From the NCBI RefSeq assembly GCF_028748105.1, contig NZ_CP118168.1, forward strand, positions 310,001 to 374,000: a stretch of DNA of 64,000 nucleotides, read 5' to 3'. Of this stretch, positions 28,657 to 36,932 are shown piece by piece; the first letter of the stretch is position 1; each line of letters begins with the position of its first letter. Made by a program: the position numbers and the translations under genes. This DNA is from Entomospira nematocerorum (lineage in GTDB: Bacteria; Spirochaetota; Spirochaetia; WRBN01). The notes below the pieces were generated by a model, which was not told the DNA's origin, ran no database searches, and worked only from the letters and a program-made list of their open reading frames with translations.

Positions 28657-29790
28657 ATGAGAAAAGCATTTATTTCACCAACCAAGTATATTCAAGGAGA
28701 AAATGAGTTAGTCAACTTAGGCTATTTTGTGACTACTTTTGGTAACTCTGCCCTCCTTATCGCACATGCCGATGATGTTACAAGAGTGAAGTCTCAACTA
28801 ACAGAAACATCTCAAAAATTCCATATAACCTTCACCGAGAGTAACTTCGGAGGAGAATGTACCCGTGATGAAGTGAAAAGACTGCAGGAAATTGCTAAGC
28901 AACATCAATGCTCTTGTATCATTGGGTTAGGCGGTGGAAAAGCCATTGATACAGCTAAATGTGTTGCTCAAGGTGATGCCTTAATTATTGTACCTACCAT
29001 TGCGGCCACTGATGCACCAACTAGTCATTCAGCAGTACTCTATCATTCTGACGGAAGTTTTGATGACTATGCGTACTTCAAACAGAATCCCAGTGTAGTT
29101 CTAGTTGATACAACCATTATTGCAAATGCTCCAGTTCGATTCCTTATATCCGGAATGGGTGATGCTCTCTCCACCTACTTTGAAGCTCGCGCTAATGCGC
29201 AGTCTTACTCTAATGTCAATGCAGGACTACCAACTGGATTTCGCGAGGGAAAAACCGCTCCCGCAAAACCAACCAAAGCTGCAATGAATCTGGCAACACT
29301 CTGCTATGAAACACTTCTATCTGATGGATTAAAAGCAAAAATCGCCTGTGAATCACATCATGTTACCTCTGCTCTAGAAAACATTATTGAAACAAATATT
29401 CTCCTCTCGGGTCTAGGGTTTGAGAGTGGCGGACTCGCTGCAGCACATGCTATCCATAACGGTCTAACCGTATTAGAGGGAACGCATCACGCTTTTCATG
29501 GGGAGAAAGTTGCCTTTGGAACCCTTGCGCAATTGGTCTTAGAGAATGCCCCAATGGAGGAAATTCATACCGTTCTAGACTTTTGTCTGACAGTTGGCCT
29601 TCCCGTTTGTCTCAAGGATATTGGCGTAGATTCTATTTCTAAAGAAGAGCTAATCCAAGTTGCAGAGAAGGCTTGTCTACCAGAAGAGTCAATTCATGCA
29701 ATGCCTTTTCCTATAACCATCAGTGATGTTGCTGCAGCAATCATGACTGCAGACCAATTAGGCAGCCAGTATAAAGTAACAAGAGGATAG
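28657..29790 (+). CDS. gldA: Glycerol dehydrogenase
   Basis: 377-residue zinc-dependent glycerol dehydrogenase of the iron/zinc alcohol dehydrogenase superfamily, interconverting glycerol and dihydroxyacetone with NAD+. GLGGGKAIDTAK (90-101) binds NAD. The metal ligands Asp169 (GMGDAL), His264 (AAAHAIHNG) and His281 (HGEKVAFG) have the spacing of GldA, as does the PTIAATDAPTS loop. Its place in a sulfoquinovose operon suggests either oxidation of glycerol released from sulfoquinovosyl glycerol, or reduction of dihydroxyacetone to glycerol as an electron sink. It is followed 3 bases later by dihydroxyacetone kinase, a classic pairing. Confidence 0.9.
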   Translation: MRKAFISPTKYIQGENELVNLGYFVTTFGNSALLIAHADDVTRVKSQLTETSQKFHITFTESNFGGECTRDEVKRLQEIAKQHQCSCIIGLGGGKAIDTAKCVAQGDALIIVPTIAATDAPTSHSAVLYHSDGSFDDYAYFKQNPSVVLVDTTIIANAPVRFLISGMGDALSTYFEARANAQSYSNVNAGLPTGFREGKTAPAKPTKAAMNLATLCYETLLSDGLKAKIACESHHVTSALENIIETNILLSGLGFESGGLAAAHAIHNGLTVLEGTHHAFHGEKVAFGTLAQLVLENAPMEEIHTVLDFCLTVGLPVCLKDIGVDSISKEELIQVAEKACLPEESIHAMPFPITISDVAAAIMTADQLGSQYKVTRG

Positions 29791-29793
29791 AAC

Positions 29794-31548
29794 ATGAAAA
29801 AAATCATCAATCATATAGAAAATATTGTCTCCGAAATGTGTCATGGTATTATACTAGCACATCCAGAATTAGAGCTACAAAGTAAACACAAAATTATTCT
29901 TAGAAAGCAGAAAAAAAACAATAAGGTTTCTCTGATCAGTGGTGGTGGCAGTGGGCATGAACCCGCCCATGCCGGATTCGTTGGCGAGGGTATGCTTGAT
30001 GCGGCTGTTTGTGGTGATGTCTTTGCATCACCATCACAAATACAAGTATATCATGCAATCCGCGAGGTGGCAACGGAACACGGCGTTCTCTTAATCATTA
30101 AAAACTACAGTGGAGATATGATGAATTTCAAAAATGCTGCCCACTTAGCCCAAGAGGATGGTATCCATGTTGAATATGTTCAAGTCAATGATGATATTGC
30201 AGTACAAGATAGTCTCTACACTGTTGGACGCCGAGGCGTTGCAGGTACTATTTTCGTTCATAAAATTGCAGGAGCAGCGGCAGAACTAGGTCTTTCCTTA
30301 CAAGAGGTTAAACGAGTTGCTGAAAAAACTATTCAACATACAAAAAGTATTGGATTGGCTCTCAGCTCCTGTACTGTCCCCGCTAAAGGAACCCCAACAT
30401 TCCATCTCGAAGAAGAGGAAATCGAATATGGGGTTGGAATCCACGGAGAGCCAGGTATTCAGAAAAAATCCATAGCTTCCAGCGATGCTATGGCTCAATC
30501 TATGGTACAATCATTAACACAGGAGCTCTCTTTGAGCAAAGATGATCGCGTTGCGATCATCATTAATGGGTTTGGTGCAACCCCCCTCATGGAGCTATAT
30601 ATTCTTAACCATTCAGTAGCAGAGTTACTTCACAAGCAGGGAATTACTGTACGCAAGACCTTGGTTGGTAACTATATGACCAGTATTGATATGGCTGGAG
30701 CATCTATCTCCATTCTCAAGTTGGATGATGAACTTGAATCACTTCTCCATGCACCTTGTGCTACACCAGCTCTTCAAGTACATAATATACATCAGGCTCC
30801 ATCATACCAGCCATTAGAGTCCTTTCATGAAAACCGAAATAAACACATCTCCTACACAATCGAGACACCTCAAGAGTTTTCACATATTAAAGAGACCTTT
30901 ACCCTCAATAATATGATCTACTTAGTAGACGCAATGGCAGAGATCATCATCAGCAATGAACAACCTTTTTGTGATTTAGATGCACACGCTGGTGACGGTG
31001 ACTTTGGGATGAGTATATCCAAAGGATTTAAAGAGCTAAAACACCAATGGAAAGAAATTATACAAAATACAGTAGATATAGGAGATTTTTTAGGAACTTG
31101 CTCTCTTATTATTATGGAGCACTGTGGCGGAGCTTCGGGACCTATTTGGGGATCTGCATTCAGAGCGGCAGGTCGTTACACGCAAGGTAAATCACATCTA
31201 ACTATAAGTGAATTTGCAAAAATGCTACAAGCTGCCACTGTAGCCATACAACATACAGGAGAGAGATCCTTTGGTAGAGGTGCTGCCATCGGTGATAAAA
31301 CACTCATTGATGCCCTCATTCCAACCGTCGAAGCCTGGGAGATTGCAGCCGAGCAAAACTTAAGCTGGAGTGAAGCCTTTCACAATGGCGCTAATGCTGC
31401 AGTAGCGGGAGCAGAATCCACGAAGAATATTGTTGCTCATATGGGTCGTGCCGGCACAGTTGGAGAGCGTAGTATTGGGTATCCAGACGCCGGAGCATAT
31501 GCTCTGGGTGTGATCTTCAGCGCCATAACACAAAAGATGCTATTTTAA
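29794..31548 (+). CDS. dhaK: Dihydroxyacetone kinase, fused DhaK-DhaL
   Basis: 584-residue ATP-dependent kinase that makes dihydroxyacetone phosphate from dihydroxyacetone. The DhaK half (1-about 330) holds SGGGSGHEPAHAGFVG and His217 in YGVGIHGEPG, which binds dihydroxyacetone covalently. The DhaL half (from about 355) holds the ATP/Mg site DAHAGDGDFG near 395-405 and HCGGASGPIWG. The fusion in one chain indicates the ATP-using type rather than the PTS-dependent DhaKLM complex. With gldA it can draw glycerol into glycolysis. Within this cluster it also offers a direct route for dihydroxyacetone freed by cleavage of sulfofructose. A terminator follows. Confidence 0.93.
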   Translation: MKKIINHIENIVSEMCHGIILAHPELELQSKHKIILRKQKKNNKVSLISGGGSGHEPAHAGFVGEGMLDAAVCGDVFASPSQIQVYHAIREVATEHGVLLIIKNYSGDMMNFKNAAHLAQEDGIHVEYVQVNDDIAVQDSLYTVGRRGVAGTIFVHKIAGAAAELGLSLQEVKRVAEKTIQHTKSIGLALSSCTVPAKGTPTFHLEEEEIEYGVGIHGEPGIQKKSIASSDAMAQSMVQSLTQELSLSKDDRVAIIINGFGATPLMELYILNHSVAELLHKQGITVRKTLVGNYMTSIDMAGASISILKLDDELESLLHAPCATPALQVHNIHQAPSYQPLESFHENRNKHISYTIETPQEFSHIKETFTLNNMIYLVDAMAEIIISNEQPFCDLDAHAGDGDFGMSISKGFKELKHQWKEIIQNTVDIGDFLGTCSLIIMEHCGGASGPIWGSAFRAAGRYTQGKSHLTISEFAKMLQAATVAIQHTGERSFGRGAAIGDKTLIDALIPTVEAWEIAAEQNLSWSEAFHNGANAAVAGAESTKNIVAHMGRAGTVGERSIGYPDAGAYALGVIFSAITQKMLF

Positions 31549-31585
31549 TCGATTTTTCTCCTATCTCTTTCATTTTTATCTTTGT

Positions 31586-31634
31586 ACCTCTATACTTTTA
31601 TGAAAAAATATTCATAACTTATAGAGGTGTTTTT
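31586..31634 (+). terminator. Terminator at the end of the sulfoquinovose cluster
   Basis: A long stem: ACCTCTATA (31586-31594) with TATAGAGGT (31620-31628), plus an inner TTATGAA / TTCATAA pair, followed by GTTTTTA. It marks the 3' end of the operon, 38 bases after dhaKL. Confidence 0.8.
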
Positions 31635-31675
31635 ACATGAATACCCTATTTTAATTACGTAGAGGAGGTATTATC

Positions 31676-33427
31676 GTGCCTGCAGATCTTCCCCCATTTT
31701 CACTTACTATGACCAATGCGATTTGTAATTTTGATAAAGAATATTGTATTCATCCTAGCGATCTATACACAAGTCAAAGCTTTTATCGTGTTGTCTCCCA
31801 TCATATTAATCATATAAAATCAGTAAATAGATACTTATACCAAAGATTACAAGATCTCAAAGATCATATTCTCACCTTGAAAATTTCATCTAAAGGCAGT
31901 CAACAACCATTAGCTGATACTATTGTATGGATTGTTCAACAACTCTTTCATAATGCTCAAAGTCACCCACGTATACCGCATAAACTTGCCGAGCATAGCA
32001 CAACTCTCTATAACTTTATTGAATCTCTTTTCCATTATTGGCGATCCCTAGAACGATATGCTATCACTAAAAATAAAGATAGTAACAGTTTTATAGAGTC
32101 ACAATTCCACTTTCAAAATCTTATATTATCCTGTTATAGATCCACACAGCAGGAACTACTACCATCAACAGCTGGAATTCATCATCAACGTATTGCAGGC
32201 GTTAATGTTGGAATTATTATCACGAATCAAGCCTCCATCCAGTTACCAGAAGTATATAGTTTTCTCCGTGAAACGCCCATAATTACAGCTATTTCACTAA
32301 CTCCACCACTCATTGTCTATCCACAACGAAACACTAGGGACGGTATCTTCCCAGAGTCACAACATAACCCTCTTACCCATAAAAAATTACATTTAGAACA
32401 TTTTTTATGCTACCCCGCTAAAGTTGGGAAATATATAGCCTTAGTTTACTTCCACACAGACTTTATGGCGATGGGAATTTCTTTAGCAAATTTATTTGCA
32501 TTAGCAACGATGGAGGAGATAGAATATCGAAATCCCGATCTCATTTATATTTATGGAATTCACGATGGAGCTAAGGATACGCTCTTCTATCAAGACCGTG
32601 ATAATGATATTATGATAGGGTATGCATCCTATCACCCCGATATAGACTACTTCGGCTACATGAAAAAAATGCTTCTTACGCTACACAATGTAAAAGGGAT
32701 TAATAGCGGTGGCCTTCCTTTACATGGCGCCATGGCGGCTATTACGCTCAATGATACTGTTACTAAGTATATCATAATTATCGGAGATAGTGGTGCAGGA
32801 AAATCAGAAACCCTAGAGGCATTACACCATATTAAAGATAGCGCGATTACAAATATAAAAATTATCTTTGATGATATGGGCATTATCTACGAAGAAAGTG
32901 GGAATATTCGCGCATATGGTACAGAAATCGGTGCCTTTGTTAGGTTAGATGACTTAGAAACTGGTTACGCATATCAAGAAATTGATCATGCAATCTTTAT
33001 GAATCCACAAAGAAACAATGCTCGTATAGTTATTCCTGTCGCAACCTATGAAGAAATTATACGTGGGTATCCTGTAGATCTCTTCTTGTATGCAAATAAT
33101 TATTCGGCTACCTCTGATAATATTCTCGAAATTATTGATGACATTGATCATGCCAAGGAGATATTTATTACGGGTGCTCGTATGGCTAAAGGGACTACTC
33201 AAGAAGTTGGATTAGTCACATCTTACTTTTCTAATCCCTTCGGCCCACTGCAACGTAAAGATCAAACCGATCAATTACTGCAGCATTACTTTCAGCTCAT
33301 GGAACAGCATCATATCAAAACTGGCGAACTAAAAACACGGCTAGGTGTACCAGGATTTACGACAGCCGGACCTAGAGAAGCTGCATTATCTCTTCTACAA
33401 TATTTACAGAATTCTCTAGATTCATGA
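31676..33427 (+). CDS. P-loop protein, HPr-kinase/PEPCK-like, unknown substrate
   Basis: 583 residues starting at GTG (AGGAGG lies 8 bases upstream). The C-terminal third contains a Walker A loop, IIIGDSGAGKSETLEAL (about 366-382), nearly the GDSGxGKSE signature of HPr kinase/phosphorylase and related to ATP-dependent PEP carboxykinase, followed by IIFDDMGII as a Walker B-like segment. LPLHGAMAAI just before it is typical of the PEPCK-like fold. The N-terminal 330 residues are not recognised. It lacks most PEPCK active-site residues, so a protein or small-molecule kinase is likelier than gluconeogenic PEPCK. It stands between two terminators as a single gene. Confidence 0.62.
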   Translation: MPADLPPFSLTMTNAICNFDKEYCIHPSDLYTSQSFYRVVSHHINHIKSVNRYLYQRLQDLKDHILTLKISSKGSQQPLADTIVWIVQQLFHNAQSHPRIPHKLAEHSTTLYNFIESLFHYWRSLERYAITKNKDSNSFIESQFHFQNLILSCYRSTQQELLPSTAGIHHQRIAGVNVGIIITNQASIQLPEVYSFLRETPIITAISLTPPLIVYPQRNTRDGIFPESQHNPLTHKKLHLEHFLCYPAKVGKYIALVYFHTDFMAMGISLANLFALATMEEIEYRNPDLIYIYGIHDGAKDTLFYQDRDNDIMIGYASYHPDIDYFGYMKKMLLTLHNVKGINSGGLPLHGAMAAITLNDTVTKYIIIIGDSGAGKSETLEALHHIKDSAITNIKIIFDDMGIIYEESGNIRAYGTEIGAFVRLDDLETGYAYQEIDHAIFMNPQRNNARIVIPVATYEEIIRGYPVDLFLYANNYSATSDNILEIIDDIDHAKEIFITGARMAKGTTQEVGLVTSYFSNPFGPLQRKDQTDQLLQHYFQLMEQHHIKTGELKTRLGVPGFTTAGPREAALSLLQYLQNSLDS

Positions 33428-33530
33428 CCCAGACAATTCAAATGTTTACAAAATCTGTAAAAAAGTCTTTACTATCTACGAAAAGCTGCGTACATTAATA
33501 GTGTATCCATTTTTAATCACTTTTTTCAAG

Positions 33531-33570
33531 AAAGAACGACGTTTGCTGTTGGCTACGTCGTTCTTTTTTT
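33531..33570 (+). terminator. Rho-independent terminator
   Basis: An 11-bp perfect stem (33531-33541 AAAGAACGACG with 33556-33566 CGTCGTTCTTT) and a 14-base loop merging into a T8 tract. It lies about 100 bases after the P-loop gene. Confidence 0.85.
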
Positions 33571-33612
33571 ATAGCAACCATGCATCAATATGATATTTAT
33601 ATAATATAATAT

Positions 33613-33641
33613 TTGATTTATTTATTTTTTTGTGATAAAAT
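33613..33641 (+). promoter_or_regulatory. Promoter of the first 5'-nucleotidase-like gene
   Basis: TTGATT (33613-33618), 17-base spacer, TAAAAT (33636-33641); start site about 20-25 bases before the ATG at 33672. Confidence 0.55.
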
Positions 33642-33671
33642 ACTATCTACATAAAAGGGGTATCACAATAT

Positions 33672-35198
33672 ATGAAAAAAACCTTTCTTCTCATTTTAAC
33701 ATTATTATTCTTCTCGCTTTTTCTAACAAATTGTAACAACAAGAAGCCAACAGCTACCATTGACCTGATCAGTACATCTGATCTACGGGGATTCGCTCTC
33801 ACACCTAGTGAAGAACACATAGGCTATACCCAAATAGCAAACTATGTAGAATTTTTAAAGGAAAATAATGAGGCTGTATTACTCGTTGATGCAGGAGACT
33901 ATATCCAAGGATCTGCGATTACGAACTTAAATAAAGGTAGCCAAGTCATAGAGGTCATGAATGTAGCTGGATATGATGCAGCTGGTATTGGCCATCACGA
34001 ATTTGATTTTGGCAGTGCGCAGTTGTTATCCCTTAAGAAAAAAGCTTCCTTCCCTCTAGTCAGTGCAAACACACGTCGCAATCAAGGAAAGGAGTCGCCT
34101 TTTCTTAGTTATCACAGCACAACATTGCAAAATGTGCGCGTCGCAATTATTGGTATTACAACTCCGGAGACCGCATGGAAGACAGCTGCTCCCAATATAC
34201 TCGGATGGGAATTTTTTGATCCCATTGAAGTGTTAGAACCTCTCATAAAACAAATTAAACCCAACCATGATATTATCATTCTACTTGCGCATATTGATGA
34301 GGAAGAAAAGGTAACAGCTGTTGATATTGCACGAAAAATTCCAGAGATTAATGTTATTATCAGTGGTGCTGAGGAGATGCTACAAGTAAAGGAACGTACC
34401 GTTGGTAAGACGTTTATTATTAGTAGTGGTCGTGATGCACAAGCTCTAGCCCATACATCTATCCATATAGAACATGGTGTCATTACACAAATTAATGGAC
34501 AGGTACTACACATGACAGCAGAAGAGCTACATGCAGGTTATAAACTACGTCCGCGTGCCCTTAAAGTGCAAGAGCTACTGCAACGCATTTCACTAGAAAA
34601 CAATGATATGCTTAATCAAGTTATTATGGAAATCAATCAGAATCTCGAAGGCTCTCGTGATATTGTTAGACGAGAAGAAACTAATCTAGGACACCTCATT
34701 ACAGATGCTTTTCGTGTAGAATCCGGAGCACAACTAGCTATCATGAACGGAGGAGGTATCCGTAATTCTATTCCTTCTGGTGATGTAACGTTTGGTCAAA
34801 TTCTAGGAGTTTTACCATTTGAAGATACCCTTGTCAGTGTGAGCATCACTGGATCAGCTCTCAAAGAAGCATTAGAGCATAGTCTTCGATTATATCCAGA
34901 AGAAAATGGAGCCTTCTTGCATATATCAGGCTTCACCTATACATATGATCCACGCGCAGAAGTTGGCGAAAGAATACACTCCATCTCTATCAATAATGAA
35001 CCTATAGATATGAATGCTGAGTATACTTTAGCACTCTTGAGCTTCCTTGCCCATGGGGGTGATGGCTATGATATGCTCAAGTTACCTATTCTTGGTGAGT
35101 ACTCTACCGATTCAGATATATTAATTCAATATATACAAGATCAAGGTAATAATACACTCAATAATATTGAAGATTCTCGAACTTTTTTAATCAACTAG
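33672..35198 (+). CDS. 5'-nucleotidase (UshA) family lipoprotein with eroded metal site
   Basis: 508-residue lipoprotein (lipobox Cys21) with a metallophosphatase domain (about 28-270) and a 5'-nucleotidase C-terminal substrate-binding domain (about 320-500: NLGHLITDAFRVESG, MNGGGIRNSI, GILGVLPFED-type motif, AHGGDGYDM). The C-terminal domain looks intact. The metal site does not: the usual N-D-x-H-G reads TSDLRG (Asp37, Arg39 replacing His), GNHE reads GHHEFDFG (108), and the late G-H-x-H reads SGAEEM. Asp76 in LVDAGD and the His of LLAHID remain. It may bind nucleotides without hydrolysing them, or use altered chemistry. A paralogue follows in tandem, with a promoter between them. Confidence 0.82.
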   Translation: MKKTFLLILTLLFFSLFLTNCNNKKPTATIDLISTSDLRGFALTPSEEHIGYTQIANYVEFLKENNEAVLLVDAGDYIQGSAITNLNKGSQVIEVMNVAGYDAAGIGHHEFDFGSAQLLSLKKKASFPLVSANTRRNQGKESPFLSYHSTTLQNVRVAIIGITTPETAWKTAAPNILGWEFFDPIEVLEPLIKQIKPNHDIIILLAHIDEEEKVTAVDIARKIPEINVIISGAEEMLQVKERTVGKTFIISSGRDAQALAHTSIHIEHGVITQINGQVLHMTAEELHAGYKLRPRALKVQELLQRISLENNDMLNQVIMEINQNLEGSRDIVRREETNLGHLITDAFRVESGAQLAIMNGGGIRNSIPSGDVTFGQILGVLPFEDTLVSVSITGSALKEALEHSLRLYPEENGAFLHISGFTYTYDPRAEVGERIHSISINNEPIDMNAEYTLALLSFLAHGGDGYDMLKLPILGEYSTDSDILIQYIQDQGNNTLNNIEDSRTFLIN

Positions 35199-35217
35199 TA
35201 TATTGCTACTGAGAGTG

Positions 35218-35255
35218 TAATCTATCCATTCGTATCGTGATGTATGGATAGATTA
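35218..35255 (+). repeat. 12-bp perfect inverted repeat between the two 5'-nucleotidase-like genes
   Basis: TAATCTATCCAT (35218-35229) pairs with ATGGATAGATTA (35244-35255), with a 14-base loop. It follows the first gene by 20 bases and ends just before the -35 box of the next promoter; probably a terminator-type hairpin without a T-run. Confidence 0.55.
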
Positions 35256-35258
35256 TAC

Positions 35259-35287
35259 TTTACAAAAAGATAAAACAGTGATACAAT
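35259..35287 (+). promoter_or_regulatory. Promoter of the second 5'-nucleotidase-like gene
   Basis: TTTACA (35259-35264), 17-base spacer, TACAAT (35282-35287); 30 bases before the ATG at 35318. Confidence 0.55.
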
Positions 35288-35317
35288 GTATACATATTTA
35301 TACCTATCGAGGTTTCT

Positions 35318-36856
35318 ATGCTAATCAGTTTACGTTCATTATTGTTTGGCATCACAGTAAGTTTTTCTCTTCTTTTTTTCAGTTGCTTACAATCCTCTGA
35401 TCTGCATGAAATTCATATAATTAGTTCCAACGATATTCATGGTTATGCTCTATGGGAAGAAGATTCCCTCGTGAGCTATGATGATATTTTTATGTACGCC
35501 AATCTCATACGAGAAAGTACGAAGGATGTATTACTTCTAGATGCTGGCAACTTTTTACAAGGATCCATGCCAGTTAACATTAATCAAGGGAAAAATGCAG
35601 TAATCGCAAAAAATTTAGTTGGGTATGATGCCCTATCTATTGGTAATCATGACTTTGATTTCGGCGGTGATCGCCTTCTTGAACTCCTCAAAACCATGGA
35701 TATGCCACTCTTAGCGGCAAATACAACCTTTTTAGCTCAACCGCGCCTGCAGTCTCACACAAAATTTGTACTCCCTGACTCTAATCTCTCTGTAACTGTC
35801 ATAGGCATTGCTCCTGTAGATCTCTACAGTAAAACACGGAAGAATTATATTCGTGGCTGGGATTTTTACGATCCACTACCTCTGATTCAGTCAATTATCC
35901 AGCAGGAAGCTGATACGACAGACATTTTCATTATTATTGGTCATCTTGGAACACACAAGGACTCCCTTGCTCAAAAAATCCTACAAAAATACCCCAAAAT
36001 CACACTTATTGTTGACGGGGACAGCTACCTCAATGGTAATACGTTCCTTAAACAAAAAAACCAAATGATCATCCAGTCGCAGAAAAATGCACATGCGTTC
36101 AATCACACAACTCTCAAAGTTGATAAGACAACGCATAAAGTCGTGAATATCACCACTAAAGAGCTCTCAAGACTAGAACTTTCCAACCTTCCACTAGATG
36201 AAACGCCTGAGACTGTTGGAAATATTCGTCAATTGATTCATTCCATAGAATCAGAAATTGTAGAGCGCTTTGGCGAAGTCATTATCACGCTTCCGGTTAA
36301 AGGAATTGGTTTAAAAGGAGACTCAACACACAACTATTCACGTCTAGCAAAGATTATTGGTGATAGTCAACGAATAATGACCGGAGCCGATATTGCTATC
36401 ATTAATACTGGGGCAATTCGTACTGGATTTCATAGTGATACAATTACATATGGGGATCTTTATAATATTATGCCTTGGAATAATAGCGTATGGACTATAG
36501 AGATCTCAGGTAGGGATATTTTACAAGCACTAGAGCTAAGTGTACAGTACTATCCACAACCATCAACAGCTTTTCTGCATGTCAGCGGATTAGAGTATTC
36601 CTTAAAACCAAATGAGCCTTTTGAAAATAAAGTTCATCACGTTTTTGTTAATGGAAATCCCATTGAAAAAGATCGAACCTATACGGTCGCGGGTAACTCT
36701 TTTCTCCTTGCTGGTGGTGATGGCTATGATATGTTTATGGTTCCTACTAAAGAACGTTTTGAACGAGATATTGATATGCTAAAAAATTATCTTCAAATAT
36801 ATAAAGAGGTGATTCTAGCGGGAGTTAGCACACCTAATATACACGTTCTATACTAA
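35318..36856 (+). CDS. 5'-nucleotidase (UshA) family lipoprotein, second paralogue
   Basis: 512 residues, with a signal peptide and lipobox ending in FFSC (Cys23). This copy keeps more of the metallophosphatase site than its neighbour: SSNDIHGYA (Asp39, His41), LLDAGNFLQGS, IGNHDFDFGG and IIGHLGTH are present. The last motif, normally GGHxH, reads VDGDSYL, so one metal ligand pair is missing here too. The C-terminal substrate domain is complete (NYSRLAKIIGD, INTGAIRTG, IMPWNN, LLAGGDGYDMF). Family enzymes strip phosphate from periplasmic nucleotides for nucleoside salvage. Whether this one is active is open. The two genes are about 30% alike by eye, an old duplication. Confidence 0.82.
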   Translation: MLISLRSLLFGITVSFSLLFFSCLQSSDLHEIHIISSNDIHGYALWEEDSLVSYDDIFMYANLIRESTKDVLLLDAGNFLQGSMPVNINQGKNAVIAKNLVGYDALSIGNHDFDFGGDRLLELLKTMDMPLLAANTTFLAQPRLQSHTKFVLPDSNLSVTVIGIAPVDLYSKTRKNYIRGWDFYDPLPLIQSIIQQEADTTDIFIIIGHLGTHKDSLAQKILQKYPKITLIVDGDSYLNGNTFLKQKNQMIIQSQKNAHAFNHTTLKVDKTTHKVVNITTKELSRLELSNLPLDETPETVGNIRQLIHSIESEIVERFGEVIITLPVKGIGLKGDSTHNYSRLAKIIGDSQRIMTGADIAIINTGAIRTGFHSDTITYGDLYNIMPWNNSVWTIEISGRDILQALELSVQYYPQPSTAFLHVSGLEYSLKPNEPFENKVHHVFVNGNPIEKDRTYTVAGNSFLLAGGDGYDMFMVPTKERFERDIDMLKNYLQIYKEVILAGVSTPNIHVLY

Positions 36857-36932
36857 CATAATGTACATCAAGCATATGACAACATGAAGTTGAACTTGAT
36901 TTTTTTCAAAACACACTGTATAAATAGGTAAT

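Noticed and set aside
31676..33427. ATP-dependent PEP carboxykinase
   Set aside because: Only the P-loop region is similar; the walker loop is closer to HPr kinase and the PEPCK catalytic motifs are not visible.
36857..36932. Terminator between the second 5'-nucleotidase gene and hrpA
   Set aside because: ATCAAG/CTTGAT before a T7 run gives only a 6-bp stem with a large loop; too weak to call.
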